Shown: positions 45,208 through 53,484 of the stretch, one piece after another
Numbering within the stretch: position 1 is the first letter of the stretch
Layout of the letters: each line of letters opens with the position of its first letter
Origin: Clostridium_AW malenominatum
Lineage (GTDB): Bacteria; Bacillota; Clostridia; Clostridiales; Clostridiaceae
Assembly (NCBI RefSeq): GCF_039521365.1
Contig: NZ_BAAACF010000001.1
Span: forward strand, 1,550,001 to 1,614,000
Length of the DNA stretch: 64,000 nt
Reading direction: 5' to 3'
Made by a program: the position numbers and the translations under genes
The notes under the pieces: generated by a model
The model's database searches: none
Told to the model about the DNA's origin: nothing
What the model saw: the letters and a program-made list of their open reading frames with translations, nothing else

Positions 45208-45711
45208 ATGTATAATAGAAAAGCTGCCGTATTATATGCTAAAGAGTACGCACTAAAACCCAACCCTAAGTATAGATATTTTTCATTAGAACACACTGGG
45301 GGAGATTGTACTAACTTTGTTTCTCAATGCCTTTTAGCAGGTGGTGCACCTTTAATATACAACAGAGAACATTCTTGGTGGTATAACAGCAAAAATACAG
45401 CTAATGTTATGGATGATAGTTGGTCCCTATCCTGGGCCATAGCTCACTCATTTTATTGGTTTTTGAAAGTAAATGAAGAAAAAAATCTAAAAGGAGCTAA
45501 AGGACGAGAAGTGAAAGATGTAAATTTATTAGAACTTGGGGATTTAGTGTTTTTTCAAAATACCAAAGGCACTATATATCATTCATCTATAATTACAGAC
45601 TTTTTAGGGAATGTTCCTCTAATAAGCCAACATACCTTTGAAGCTTTAAACATTCCTTATCACAAGAATTGGATTGCTCATAAAATTCATTTATTAAAAA
45701 TTTCTATATGA
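45208..45711 (+). CDS. amidase-like (Amidase_6) domain protein
   Basis: 167 residues. MYNRKAAVLYAKEYALKPN and GGDCTNFVSQCLLAGGAPLI carry the catalytic Cys segment of PF12671, and TIYHSSIITDF carries the histidine. It is an NlpC/P60-like peptidase fold. With no signal peptide it is probably cytoplasmic or spore-associated. The ATG at 45208 has TAGGAG 5 nt upstream; a TTG at 45193 is in frame but earlier. Divergent from the amidase gene. Confidence 0.8.
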   Translation: MYNRKAAVLYAKEYALKPNPKYRYFSLEHTGGDCTNFVSQCLLAGGAPLIYNREHSWWYNSKNTANVMDDSWSLSWAIAHSFYWFLKVNEEKNLKGAKGREVKDVNLLELGDLVFFQNTKGTIYHSSIITDFLGNVPLISQHTFEALNIPYHKNWIAHKIHLLKISI

Positions 45712-45767
45712 TTTTCTAGGTAATATGTAATATATTATAATTATATAATTGTACCTAGGAGGGTTTT

Positions 45768-46397
45768 ATGAAATTAATAGATTTAACTCATGAACTTGAA
45801 GATGGACTGTTATCCTATTCAGTGGATGAAACTCCCAGCATATTTCCTTTAGCTACCATAGATAGTTTTGGATACGAGGTTAATAAGTTATTAATTACTA
45901 CCCATACATCTACACACATTGATGCACCTAAGCACGTTTTAAATTATGGAGAAGCTATTGATACTATGCCTTTAGAAAATTTCTTTGGGACTGCATTTAT
46001 ATTGGACGTTTCTTTTATAGAAAATACCGTTATTTCCCTGGAAATTTTTTGCAAACTTTATACCTGTGATGCTGACTATATATTTTTTTATACTGGCAGC
46101 GAAAGTAAGTGGAATACTCAAGAGTATTTATATAATTACAAATACCCATCCCTTGACCTTTGTGATTATATAAGTAAATTACCTATTAAAGGAGTTGGAT
46201 TTGATACTATTTCAATAGATTCACCTCATAGTGTATCCCTTGAAAATCATAAAGCATTATTGAAAAATAATAAGATAATAATTGAAAATTTAAATACGCT
46301 TTCTCTTTTAAAAAATAAACTATGTACTGTTTTTATATTTCCTTTAAAAATAAAAAATGGAGATGGTTCTCCAGCACGAATTATTGCACAAATATAA
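45768..46397 (+). CDS. cyclase-family metal hydrolase (kynurenine formamidase-like)
   Basis: 209 residues. HTSTHIDAPKHVL, near residues 45-57, is the metal motif of PF04199 (usual form HxGTHxDAPxH). GVGFDTISIDSP is the second conserved block. The family contains kynurenine formamidases and other amide hydrolases; no tryptophan genes are near and the substrate is unknown. The ATG has AGGAGG upstream. Confidence 0.85.
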   Translation: MKLIDLTHELEDGLLSYSVDETPSIFPLATIDSFGYEVNKLLITTHTSTHIDAPKHVLNYGEAIDTMPLENFFGTAFILDVSFIENTVISLEIFCKLYTCDADYIFFYTGSESKWNTQEYLYNYKYPSLDLCDYISKLPIKGVGFDTISIDSPHSVSLENHKALLKNNKIIIENLNTLSLLKNKLCTVFIFPLKIKNGDGSPARIIAQI

Positions 46398-46434
46398 AAG
46401 AGAGGTTAGCAATGCTAACCTCTCTTTTATATTT
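46390..46434. terminator. bidirectional terminator, 21-bp stem
   Basis: Arms 46390-46410 and 46414-46434 around a 3-nt loop. It covers the stop codon of the cyclase-family gene and adjoins the SASP stop. Confidence 0.85.
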
Positions 46435-46435
46435 G

Positions 46436-46642
46436 TTATAGATTTCTTTCGTAAGCATCTATCATTTTTTTAACCATTGTTCCGCCTACGTATCCATTTT
46501 CTCTTGAAGTTAAATTTCCTTTATCCATTGTTTCGTAATTTGCTAATCCTAATTCTGAAGCAACTTCAGCTTTAAACTGATTTAATCCTTTTCTAGCTTC
46601 TGGAACTAATATTCTGTTTGATGATGTATTGTTATTTGCCAT
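46436..46642 (-). CDS. alpha/beta-type small acid-soluble spore protein
   Basis: 68 residues. RILVPEARKGLNQFKAEVAS and ELGL hold the GPR cleavage site, and GYVGGTMVKKMIDAYERNL is the DNA-binding C-terminal half. It coats spore DNA and is degraded at germination. It shows that the organism forms spores. Normally transcribed by sigma-G in the forespore; I cannot mark its promoter. Confidence 0.95.
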   Translation of the reverse strand: MANNNTSSNRILVPEARKGLNQFKAEVASELGLANYETMDKGNLTSRENGYVGGTMVKKMIDAYERNL

Positions 46643-46767
46643 AATGTTTCCCTCCTGTTTTTAATTTATTTTTTAGTTTTGTAATATAAGTTTTTACCTA
46701 ATAAGCTTGTTATATGTTATGGAATTGAAGGAAACCTTGGCAATCTCTTCTAAAAATTTTATATAAA

Positions 46768-46809
46768 TAAAAAAAGCCCTCATCCTTGTAATTAAATAAG
46801 GATGAAGGC
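46768..46809 (-). terminator. intrinsic terminator of the iron-type substrate-binding protein gene
   Basis: A 12-pair stem (46798-46809 with 46776-46787) followed on the minus strand by TTTTTTTATTT. The remaining spacer 46643-46767 is AT-rich and otherwise featureless. Confidence 0.8.
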
Positions 46810-46865
46810 ACATACTAATTACTACCTTTTTTATTAATAAATGATTTAAAAATTATTTACTAATA

Positions 46866-47825
46866 CTAAAATTTGTAAGTTTTAATAAGATTATCCAAAT
46901 CATCTAACATAAGGTTTGCTGCCTTAACTCCTCCAGCAGTATTCCATATTGCATCATCAACTCTATAGACTTTATTGTTTTTATAAGCAGTCAAAGACTT
47001 AAACATCGGTTCTTCTAACCATTCCTTTTCCCTTTGAGTTCCTTGTCCATCTCCTGTTTCATAGGTAAAATAAAATATTACATCTCCATCTGCTTCTTTT
47101 AATCTTTCCTTTCCAATCTCTAATGTAAATTCATCACTTCTTTGAGTTTCAGGTCTTGCAAAACCAATTTGTTTTAATATATTTCCAGCAAAGGTATCTC
47201 CTAAATAAATTCTAGTTTTGCCAGGCATGAATCTTACTAAAGAAATTTGAGTTTTCAATTTATCATCGGCAAGCTTTGATAATTCTGATACACGTTTATC
47301 AAAGTTATTTATAATTTTCTTGCCCTCTTCCTCTTTATTTAAAACTTTTGCATAAAATTCAAAATTATTTTTCCATTCTCCTCTTAATGTATTTGAATAT
47401 ACTGTCGGAGCCATTTGAGATAATTGTTCATATATCTTCTCATGTCTCATTTTATTTCCTATAATCAAGTCTGGTTTTAATGCAAGTATAGCTTCAATGT
47501 TAACTTGACTCTCTAAACCTACGTTTTCAACCCCTTCTAGCTCTTTTTCAAGATGCTTAAACCATGGCTTTCCAGTCCAAGATTGTACAGCTCCTACTGG
47601 CTTAATCCCTAATTCTAACAAAGCTTCTGTACCCTCATTGGTAAGAATTACTACTCTTTTAGGTTCTCCTTTAATATCTGTTTTTCCCATAGCGTGTTCA
47701 ATTGTTATAGTTTCTCCGTTATTTGTTCCTTGAGGTGTATTTGAACTTTTCCCAACTCCACATGCTGTTAGAGAAAAAGCTAATGTACAAAACCCTATAA
47801 TTTTGATAAATTTTTTAAATACCAC
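46866..47825 (-). CDS. iron/siderophore ABC substrate-binding lipoprotein
   Basis: 319 residues. The signal peptide has lipobox AFSLTACG. The FepB/BtuF fold opens with HAMGKTDIKGEPKRVVILTN, followed by GLESQVNIEAILALKPDLII and TFAGNILKQIGFARPETQR. It should deliver Fe(III)-siderophore or heme to the permease encoded divergently. An open frame extends to 47906, but the GTG at 47825, 9 nt after AAAGGA, gives a normal signal peptide. Confidence 0.86.
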   Translation of the reverse strand: MVFKKFIKIIGFCTLAFSLTACGVGKSSNTPQGTNNGETITIEHAMGKTDIKGEPKRVVILTNEGTEALLELGIKPVGAVQSWTGKPWFKHLEKELEGVENVGLESQVNIEAILALKPDLIIGNKMRHEKIYEQLSQMAPTVYSNTLRGEWKNNFEFYAKVLNKEEEGKKIINNFDKRVSELSKLADDKLKTQISLVRFMPGKTRIYLGDTFAGNILKQIGFARPETQRSDEFTLEIGKERLKEADGDVIFYFTYETGDGQGTQREKEWLEEPMFKSLTAYKNNKVYRVDDAIWNTAGGVKAANLMLDDLDNLIKTYKF

Positions 47826-47859
47826 TTTAACACATCCTTTTCTTTTGATTTCGAAATTA

Positions 47860-47950
47860 ATAATATCACAACCTTTTTGTAACTGCAAGTGATTTTCATT
47901 ATACATTGATAATCTTTTTCATTGACAACCTCTTTCTCCTAAACTATACT
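47860..47950. promoter_or_regulatory. divergent promoters with Fur-like box for the iron uptake genes
   Basis: Leftward: TTGCAG-N17-TATTAT (minus, 47860-47888). Rightward: TTGACA-N17-TATACT (plus, 47922-47950). Between the two -35 boxes is an imperfect inverted repeat, GATTTTCATT-ATAC-ATTGATAATC (47891-47914). A second overlapping TGATAAT...CATTGA runs to 47925. These resemble Fur boxes, but the match is not perfect. Confidence 0.5.
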
Positions 47951-47999
47951 TATATAGTGCAAAAAAAATTGACATTTTAAAGAAAGGATGTGCCTAATC

Positions 48000-48995
48000 T
48001 TGAAGACTAACAAAGGCAAAATTTTCTTACTAATAGCCTTAATTTTAATACTAACCTTACTTTTAATTCAAAGTGTATTATTAGGATATATTAAAACCTC
48101 TTTCGAGGATTTCATTAACACATATAAAAATTATTCCAATATAACTGAACATATTATAATTAAAAGTTCTAGAGTTCCAAGAACTATAATAGCTCTTTTT
48201 GTTGGAGCAAGCTTAAGCGTTTCTGGAGTATTAATGCAAACTCTAACAAAAAATCCTATGGCTTCACCTGGATTAATGGGCATAAATTCAGGTTCTGCTT
48301 TTTTCATGGTATTAACTTATAGTTTATTGCCTTCAATTTCGCAAAATTATATAATACTATTTTCCTTCCTGGGAGCTGCAATATCGGTAATATTAGTATA
48401 TATTTTAGCTGGTGGTATTCGAGGTTCTATTCAAACCTTTGATTTAACCCTTGCTGGTGCAGCAGTTTCTGCTTTTTTTATTTCTCTTATGCAAATCTTT
48501 TTGTATAAAGACCAAAAAACTATGGAGGAAATATTATATTGGCTAACTGGTTCTGTAGAAGGAAAAAGTCTTGATTCTTTAATAAAAATTGCGCCCCTAT
48601 TATTAACGGCTCTGTTAATTTCCTTTCTACTATCAAATAAATTAAATATCTTATCCTTAGGAGAAGATACTGCTAAAGGCTTAGGGCTAAATACAGAAGT
48701 TTTAAAAATACAAATTATTATATTAGTAGTTATACTAGCTGGTGGTTCAGTTTCAGTTGCAGGCCCTATTGGACTAATTGGACTAATTATACCTCATATA
48801 ACTCGTTCACTAGTGGGTTCAGAATTTAAATGGGTAATTCCATACAGTATGGTGCTTGGAGCTATACTTTTATTATCAGCTGACATAATATCTAGATTTA
48901 TTATATATCCAAAAGAAATTCCTGTTGGAGCGATTACCGCAATTCTAGGAACTCCATTTTTCATCTATTTAGCAAGAAAGGCGGAGAATAACTAA
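48000..48995 (+). CDS. FecCD-family iron ABC permease
   Basis: 331 residues with about nine to ten membrane helices. ITEHIIIKSSRVPRTIIALF, GASLSVSGVLMQTLTKNPMA and SPGLMGINSGSAF are the FecCD family opening; VAGPIGLIGLIIPHITRSLVG near residue 255 is the ATPase-contact motif. An ATG at 47988 abuts AAAGG, so the TTG at 48000 may be the real start. Start choice is uncertain. TAATG overlap with the second permease. Confidence 0.88.
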   Translation: MKTNKGKIFLLIALILILTLLLIQSVLLGYIKTSFEDFINTYKNYSNITEHIIIKSSRVPRTIIALFVGASLSVSGVLMQTLTKNPMASPGLMGINSGSAFFMVLTYSLLPSISQNYIILFSFLGAAISVILVYILAGGIRGSIQTFDLTLAGAAVSAFFISLMQIFLYKDQKTMEEILYWLTGSVEGKSLDSLIKIAPLLLTALLISFLLSNKLNILSLGEDTAKGLGLNTEVLKIQIIILVVILAGGSVSVAGPIGLIGLIIPHITRSLVGSEFKWVIPYSMVLGAILLLSADIISRFIIYPKEIPVGAITAILGTPFFIYLARKAENN

Positions 48996-50059
48996 TGAAC
49001 AATGATTTAGTAATTAGAAAAAAGAAGTTTTCCTTTTTAATAGAGAAGAGAAGTTTAATAATCATACTATCAGTAATACTATTAGCAGTATTTAGTATAC
49101 TGTTTAGTTTAAGTATAGGACAAAAATATATACCACTATTAGAGGTTATTAAAACTTTATTGATTAAAGAAACAAGCAATATTTCATTTATTATTAATAA
49201 CATAAGACTTCCTAGAACATTAGTGGCATTTTTAGTAGGTGCATCTTTAGCCCTATCTGGTTCCATTATCCAAGGAATTATAAAAAATCCTTTAGCAGAT
49301 CCTAATATAATTGGAATTGTAGATAGTGGTTCAGTAGGAGCATTGGTTTTCTTGACACTTTTTACAGATCCTAAAAATAATGCTTTAACTACTAGTATAT
49401 TTTACATGCCATTATTCACTTTTATTGGAGCATTTTCAGCGGCTTTGTTAGTTTATTTTTTAGCTTTCAACAAAGGTGTTACCCCTAATAGATTAATATT
49501 AATTGGTTTAGGAATTTCAGGAGCTGCTAAAGCTTTAACTTCAATACTAATTATTAACGGCCCTGTAGTATTTATAAAGGAAGCTCAAACTTGGATTACT
49601 GGCACTGTTTACGGTTCCAACTGGACACATGTTAAATTGCTATTTTCTTGGTTTAGTATATTATTGACAATTACATTTATATACATTAGACAACTAAACT
49701 TACAAAACTTAGAAGACAACATTTCCAAAGGTTTAGGAAATTCTTTAGAAAAAAATCGTTTTATTTTATTAGTACTTAGCGCTGCCTTAGCAAGTGGTAC
49801 TGTTGCAATTGGTGGTGGAATAAGCTTTGTAGGATTGATAGCTCCCCATATTTCCCGAAAGCTAACCAACTCATCTTTTGGGAATCTTGTACCTATTTCT
49901 TTATTAATAGGGGGAATAATCGTTGTACTAGCTGACATAGCTTCAAGAACTTTATTTTTCCCTTTAGATTTACCAGTGGGAATATTTACTGCAGCAATAG
50001 GCGCACCATTCTTTATATATTTATTAATAAAAAATCAAAAATCACGAGGAGGTTTGTAA
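48995..50059 (+). CDS. FecCD-family iron ABC permease, second subunit
   Basis: 354 residues. A basic cytoplasmic N-terminus is followed by about ten helices. FIINNIRLPRTLVAFLVGAS, SGSIIQGIIKNPLADPNIIG and GISFVGLIAPHISRKLTN match the family. It pairs with the first permease, as in FhuB/FhuG-type heterodimers. Confidence 0.9.
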   Translation: MNNDLVIRKKKFSFLIEKRSLIIILSVILLAVFSILFSLSIGQKYIPLLEVIKTLLIKETSNISFIINNIRLPRTLVAFLVGASLALSGSIIQGIIKNPLADPNIIGIVDSGSVGALVFLTLFTDPKNNALTTSIFYMPLFTFIGAFSAALLVYFLAFNKGVTPNRLILIGLGISGAAKALTSILIINGPVVFIKEAQTWITGTVYGSNWTHVKLLFSWFSILLTITFIYIRQLNLQNLEDNISKGLGNSLEKNRFILLVLSAALASGTVAIGGGISFVGLIAPHISRKLTNSSFGNLVPISLLIGGIIVVLADIASRTLFFPLDLPVGIFTAAIGAPFFIYLLIKNQKSRGGL

Positions 50060-50060
50060 C

Positions 50061-50834
50061 ATGAGTTTGCAGGCGAGTAATTTAACTTTAGGTTATGGAG
50101 ATAACATAGTACTTAAAGATATAAATATAACAATACCTAAAAATAAAATATCTATATTGGTTGGAAGCAACGGCTGCGGAAAATCCACTTTATTAAAAAC
50201 AATGTCTCGACTTTTAAAACCTATGTCTGGCAAAGTTTTATTAGAAGATTACAATGTATTTGAAAAATCTACAAAAGAAATAGCAAAAAAACTAGCTATT
50301 TTAACTCAAACGCCAACGGCGCCACAAGATTTAACTGTGTTTAATCTTGTAAAGCAAGGTAGATATCCTTATCAAACTTGGCTTAAGCAATGGAGTAAAA
50401 AAGATGAAGAAATAGTTAACTATTCATTAGAAAAAACAGGATTAATTGATATTAAAGACAAAAAGCTTTCTAACCTTTCGGGTGGACAAAGACAAAGGGT
50501 TTGGATTGCAATGACTATTGCTCAAGAGACAGATATAATTTTACTAGATGAACCTACCAACCATTTAGATATAAAATATAAAATAGAAATTTTAGATTTA
50601 TTAAAAGATTTAAATAAGATAGAGGAGAGGACTATAGTAATTGTTTTACATGATATTAACCTGGCTTGTAGGTATGCAGATCATATAGTGGCTGTAAAAG
50701 ACGGAGTTATTTATAGCGAAGGTAATCCCAAAGATATAATTACGGAAAAGCTTATAAAAGATGTATTTCATATAAATTCTACAATTATAGAATGTCCTGT
50801 ATTTAAAACCCCTATGTGTATCACTTACCAGTAA
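50061..50834 (+). CDS. iron-type ABC transporter ATPase (FepC/FhuC-like)
   Basis: 257 residues. Walker A VGSNGCGKSTLLKT near residue 34, signature NLSGGQRQRVWIAMTIAQE near 136, Walker B IILLDEPTNHLDI, and switch His in VLHDINLACRYADHI. It drives the two FecCD permeases encoded just upstream. GGAGG precedes the ATG, and the gene ends in a terminator. Confidence 0.93.
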   Translation: MSLQASNLTLGYGDNIVLKDINITIPKNKISILVGSNGCGKSTLLKTMSRLLKPMSGKVLLEDYNVFEKSTKEIAKKLAILTQTPTAPQDLTVFNLVKQGRYPYQTWLKQWSKKDEEIVNYSLEKTGLIDIKDKKLSNLSGGQRQRVWIAMTIAQETDIILLDEPTNHLDIKYKIEILDLLKDLNKIEERTIVIVLHDINLACRYADHIVAVKDGVIYSEGNPKDIITEKLIKDVFHINSTIIECPVFKTPMCITYQ

Positions 50835-50839
50835 AAAAT

Positions 50840-50862
50840 AAATCTTGCCTTGGGCAAGATTT
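50840..50862. terminator. bidirectional terminator
   Basis: A 10-bp stem (50840-50849 with 50853-50862) and TTG loop, followed by GTTTTTTAC, between convergent genes. Confidence 0.8.
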
Positions 50863-50867
50863 GTTTT

Positions 50868-51602
50868 TTACTTTGATATTAATTTTGATATTGCATTTTG
50901 ATGCTGAGGGTCCACCTTACCATCCTTATGCCTTGTACTATTTAAAAAATGTATATCTACGTGACCCTCCATGCCATTGCCCTTAATAACATCTAAATTT
51001 TGTCCTCTACCATATCCACCTGAACGATTATCAACTGTAACATAGGCTGGATAGGCATCTAACCCTGCATGGGGCATAGCACTCATAGAAGCTGCGTATT
51101 TTTTACCATCTATGTTTAATACAACTGGTCTTCTTTCCCAAGAAAAACCTTTCCAAATGCTTTTTAATATGTTCGTGTCTTCTTTTGTTAGGGTTTCCAC
51201 ATCAGCGTGATTATCTCCCATGGTTCTTTCAACTTTAAATTTTTTCCCAGTAAAAACATCCTCTACCTCTACAGTAGCTCCAACCGGAAATGCATACCTT
51301 CCACTTTTCCACCAATCTACTGCCTGTATTGTGCTTTGTGAGGATTTTTTAGAAGCTTCAACTTTTTTCTTTACTTCCTCTTTGTTTAGTAGTGATACTC
51401 CTCCCCTTGATAGGGATTGTTTGCTATTATCTTGTGCGACACTGTCTTTTACCACCTTAACTTGATCTGCAGCATTCTTATTTACAGCTGTTTCAACCTC
51501 TGCATTTTTGTAAGTATCTTTTTTACCATTGCTAGTTGTAATCATTATAAAAAAAACCACCCCTAGTAATACTAAAAAATAGTTCTTAACCTTATTATTC
51601 AT
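50868..51602 (-). CDS. secreted protein of unknown function under a c-di-AMP riboswitch
   Basis: 244 residues. The N-terminal hydrophobic segment (residues 7-23) is a signal or anchor. A low-complexity, Lys/Ser/Val-rich stalk follows (about 28-90). The C-terminal domain has DWWKSGRYAFPVGATVEVED, VNIDGKKYAASMSAMPHAGL-type text (NIDGKKYAASMSAMPHAG) and GHVDIHFLNSTRHKDGKVDP with HQNAI. His-rich GHvDiHF and H...DP.HQ segments look like a metal or active site shared by other clostridial wall proteins. A wall-related role is inferred from the riboswitch. Function is not known. Confidence 0.7.
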   Translation of the reverse strand: MNNKVKNYFLVLLGVVFFIMITTSNGKKDTYKNAEVETAVNKNAADQVKVVKDSVAQDNSKQSLSRGGVSLLNKEEVKKKVEASKKSSQSTIQAVDWWKSGRYAFPVGATVEVEDVFTGKKFKVERTMGDNHADVETLTKEDTNILKSIWKGFSWERRPVVLNIDGKKYAASMSAMPHAGLDAYPAYVTVDNRSGGYGRGQNLDVIKGNGMEGHVDIHFLNSTRHKDGKVDPQHQNAISKLISK

Positions 51603-51611
51603 TTTACCTCC

Positions 51612-51712
51612 TCTGTCGCCTACGAAGTTAGTTGACGGGTTCGGGTTGAGGATACCCTACCTATAAGGATTCACCCCAATTTAATATCCTCCGTTGCCAA
51701 TGGCATTAGGCC
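51612..51712 (-). promoter_or_regulatory. c-di-AMP riboswitch (ydaO/yuaA class)
   Basis: On the minus strand the leader has GGGGTGAATCC near 51668-51678, GGTAGGG near 51658-51664, then AACCCG and CCCGTCAACTAACTTCGTAG (about 51620-51640), the recognisable core of ydaO RNAs. GCCTA and TAGGC can close the P1 stem. It lies 10 nt before the ribosome binding site of the secreted protein gene. Known ydaO switches turn off wall-hydrolase and osmolyte genes when c-di-AMP is high. An additional hairpin lies at 51724-51748. I see nothing further in 51750-51845. Confidence 0.8.
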
Positions 51713-51913
51713 TAAAATCTAAATTAGCTCATAAAACAATGAGCTAATTAGTAATATATCAAAAAGTTATGAATAAATTATGAATTTCTTACCCTTTTTT
51801 CCTATGGGATTAATGGGTGTATAGCCATTTTTTTCAATAATAATAGGACTGAGTTAAATAAAAAATTTCACCCAGTCCCATTTTTTATCCGATAACTACT
51901 TCAAGAACTCTGT

Positions 51914-53257
51914 TTATATATGAAGCAGTACTTTTGCTATTGAAAAATACACAATTAAGGCTCCAGCATCCACAATTGTAGTTATAAGTGGCCCTGCCAT
52001 AATAGCAGGGTCCATTTTAAGTTTTTTAGCAATTATCGGCAACATAGCACCTACTACTTTTGATAAAACTACAGTAAATAATAGTGTTATACAAATTGTT
52101 ACAGATACATAAAAATCTGTGCCTTGTAAAAAATATATTCTTAGGAAATTTAATATTGCTAACGCTATACCAGTAATTAAACTAACTCTTAATTCCTTGT
52201 ATACAACCTTAAAAAAGTCCTTTGTCTCTATCTCTCCTAAAGCTAAGCTTCTAATCACAAGGGTAGCTGATTGAGAACCTGCATTTCCACCTGTATCCAT
52301 TAACATAGGAATAAAAAATGTCAATACTACAACAGATTGTAGTACATCTTCAAATCTTTTTAAAATATTTCCTGTAAAAGTTGCTGATACCATAAGAATT
52401 GTTAACCACATCAATCTATTTTTAGCTAATGTAAATACTCCTGTATCTAAATATGCTTCCTCTGAGGGAGCCATAGCAGCCATCTTTTGAAAGTCTTCTG
52501 TAGTTTCTTGATCAATTACGTCGATAATATCATCAATGGTAATAATACCCGTTAATCTGTCTTCCATATCAACCACTGGAACAACAATAATATCATACTT
52601 CTTAAACAAACTCGCTACGTACTCTTGATCATTTCCCGTATTTACATATACCACGTCTTTATTCATAACATCTTCGACTTTAAGGTTGTAATCACTAAGT
52701 ATTAGCTTTCTTAATGAAACTATACCCTCCAGTTTTCTCTCTTCGTTAATAACATAGCAATTATAAATGGTTTCCTTGTTTATACCTGTATATTTAATAT
52801 GTTCAATGGCCTCCCCTATGGTCATGTTCTTTTTAAGATCTACATACTCAATGGTCATTAAGCTGCCTGCTGAACTTTCAGGGTAATTTAGGAATTCATT
52901 TATAAGTTTTCTTTCCTCTACGTTAGAATGTTGTAATATCTTTTTTACTACTTTTGCTGGCATTTCTTCTAATAAGTCTATCATATCATCGAAATATAAC
53001 TCGTCTATTATATGCTTAATTTCTTTATCCGTAATTGCTGAAATAATATTTTCTTGAACTTCACTACTAATGTAATTAAATACATCAACAGCTAAATCTT
53101 TTGGAAGCATTCTAAAAACAAGTATGGATTCCGATACATCTAGGCTCTCTATAATTTCCCCAACGTGAACTGGATTTAAGTTAATTATTTTTTCCCTCAC
53201 ATCAGTGTATTTTTTTTGTTCTATCATGGATAATATTTCGTCGTTTTCCCATTTCAT
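51914..53257 (-). CDS. mgtE: MgtE-family magnesium transporter
   Basis: 447 residues. An N-terminal helical domain (1-130) that senses Mg2+, a CBS pair (GSLMTIEYVDLKKNMTIGEA; DVMNKDVVYVN; DRLTGIITIDDIIDVID) and five membrane helices (TFFIPMLMDTGGNAGSQSAT; GPLITTIVDAGALIVYF) make a full-length MgtE. It is a homodimeric Mg2+ channel gated by cytoplasmic Mg2+. No M-box riboswitch is visible in the leader. Instead a 31-residue ORF precedes it by 5 nt. Confidence 0.94.
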   Translation of the reverse strand: MKWENDEILSMIEQKKYTDVREKIINLNPVHVGEIIESLDVSESILVFRMLPKDLAVDVFNYISSEVQENIISAITDKEIKHIIDELYFDDMIDLLEEMPAKVVKKILQHSNVEERKLINEFLNYPESSAGSLMTIEYVDLKKNMTIGEAIEHIKYTGINKETIYNCYVINEERKLEGIVSLRKLILSDYNLKVEDVMNKDVVYVNTGNDQEYVASLFKKYDIIVVPVVDMEDRLTGIITIDDIIDVIDQETTEDFQKMAAMAPSEEAYLDTGVFTLAKNRLMWLTILMVSATFTGNILKRFEDVLQSVVVLTFFIPMLMDTGGNAGSQSATLVIRSLALGEIETKDFFKVVYKELRVSLITGIALAILNFLRIYFLQGTDFYVSVTICITLLFTVVLSKVVGAMLPIIAKKLKMDPAIMAGPLITTIVDAGALIVYFSIAKVLLHI

Positions 53258-53262
53258 TCACT

Positions 53263-53358
53263 TCAACTCCTACACATCACCATACCTTTAAAAGTTACGG
53301 CATATTTTCCTTTATTCAGTTTTATCATGCATTTATGAGGCTCGGGATCAATATCCAT
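53263..53358 (-). CDS. 31-residue ORF immediately upstream of mgtE
   Basis: It starts MDIDPEPHKC and ends KGMVMCRS. The ATG has AAGGTG 6 nt upstream, and the stop codon lies 5 nt before the mgtE start, so the two are positioned for translational coupling. It has two Cys and one His and no membrane segment. It could be a regulatory leader peptide for mgtE or a small zinc-ribbon-like protein. I recognise no family. Confidence 0.6.
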   Translation of the reverse strand: MDIDPEPHKCMIKLNKGKYAVTFKGMVMCRS

Positions 53359-53410
53359 AACTATCACCTTCTATCTATAATATTATAATATAATCCAATA
53401 CAGCAAAATA

Positions 53411-53444
53411 AAACTTAGATTTTACCTAAATAAAATCTAAGTTT
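53411..53444 (-). terminator. intrinsic terminator of the met operon
   Basis: A 14-bp stem (53411-53424 with 53431-53444) with a 6-nt loop. It separates metNIQ from the mgtE transcript. Confidence 0.8.
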
Positions 53445-53484
53445 CACTTACCATAAGTTTACCACACAAACAGGTATATATCAA

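Noticed and set aside
43903..45711. Prophage
   Set aside because: Only a holin, an amidase and an Amidase_6 protein are present; no integrase, terminase, capsid or tail genes and no attachment-site repeats seen.
53259..53410. M-box (Mg2+) riboswitch before mgtE
   Set aside because: I could not find the M-box core; the leader is short and mostly taken up by the 31-codon ORF.
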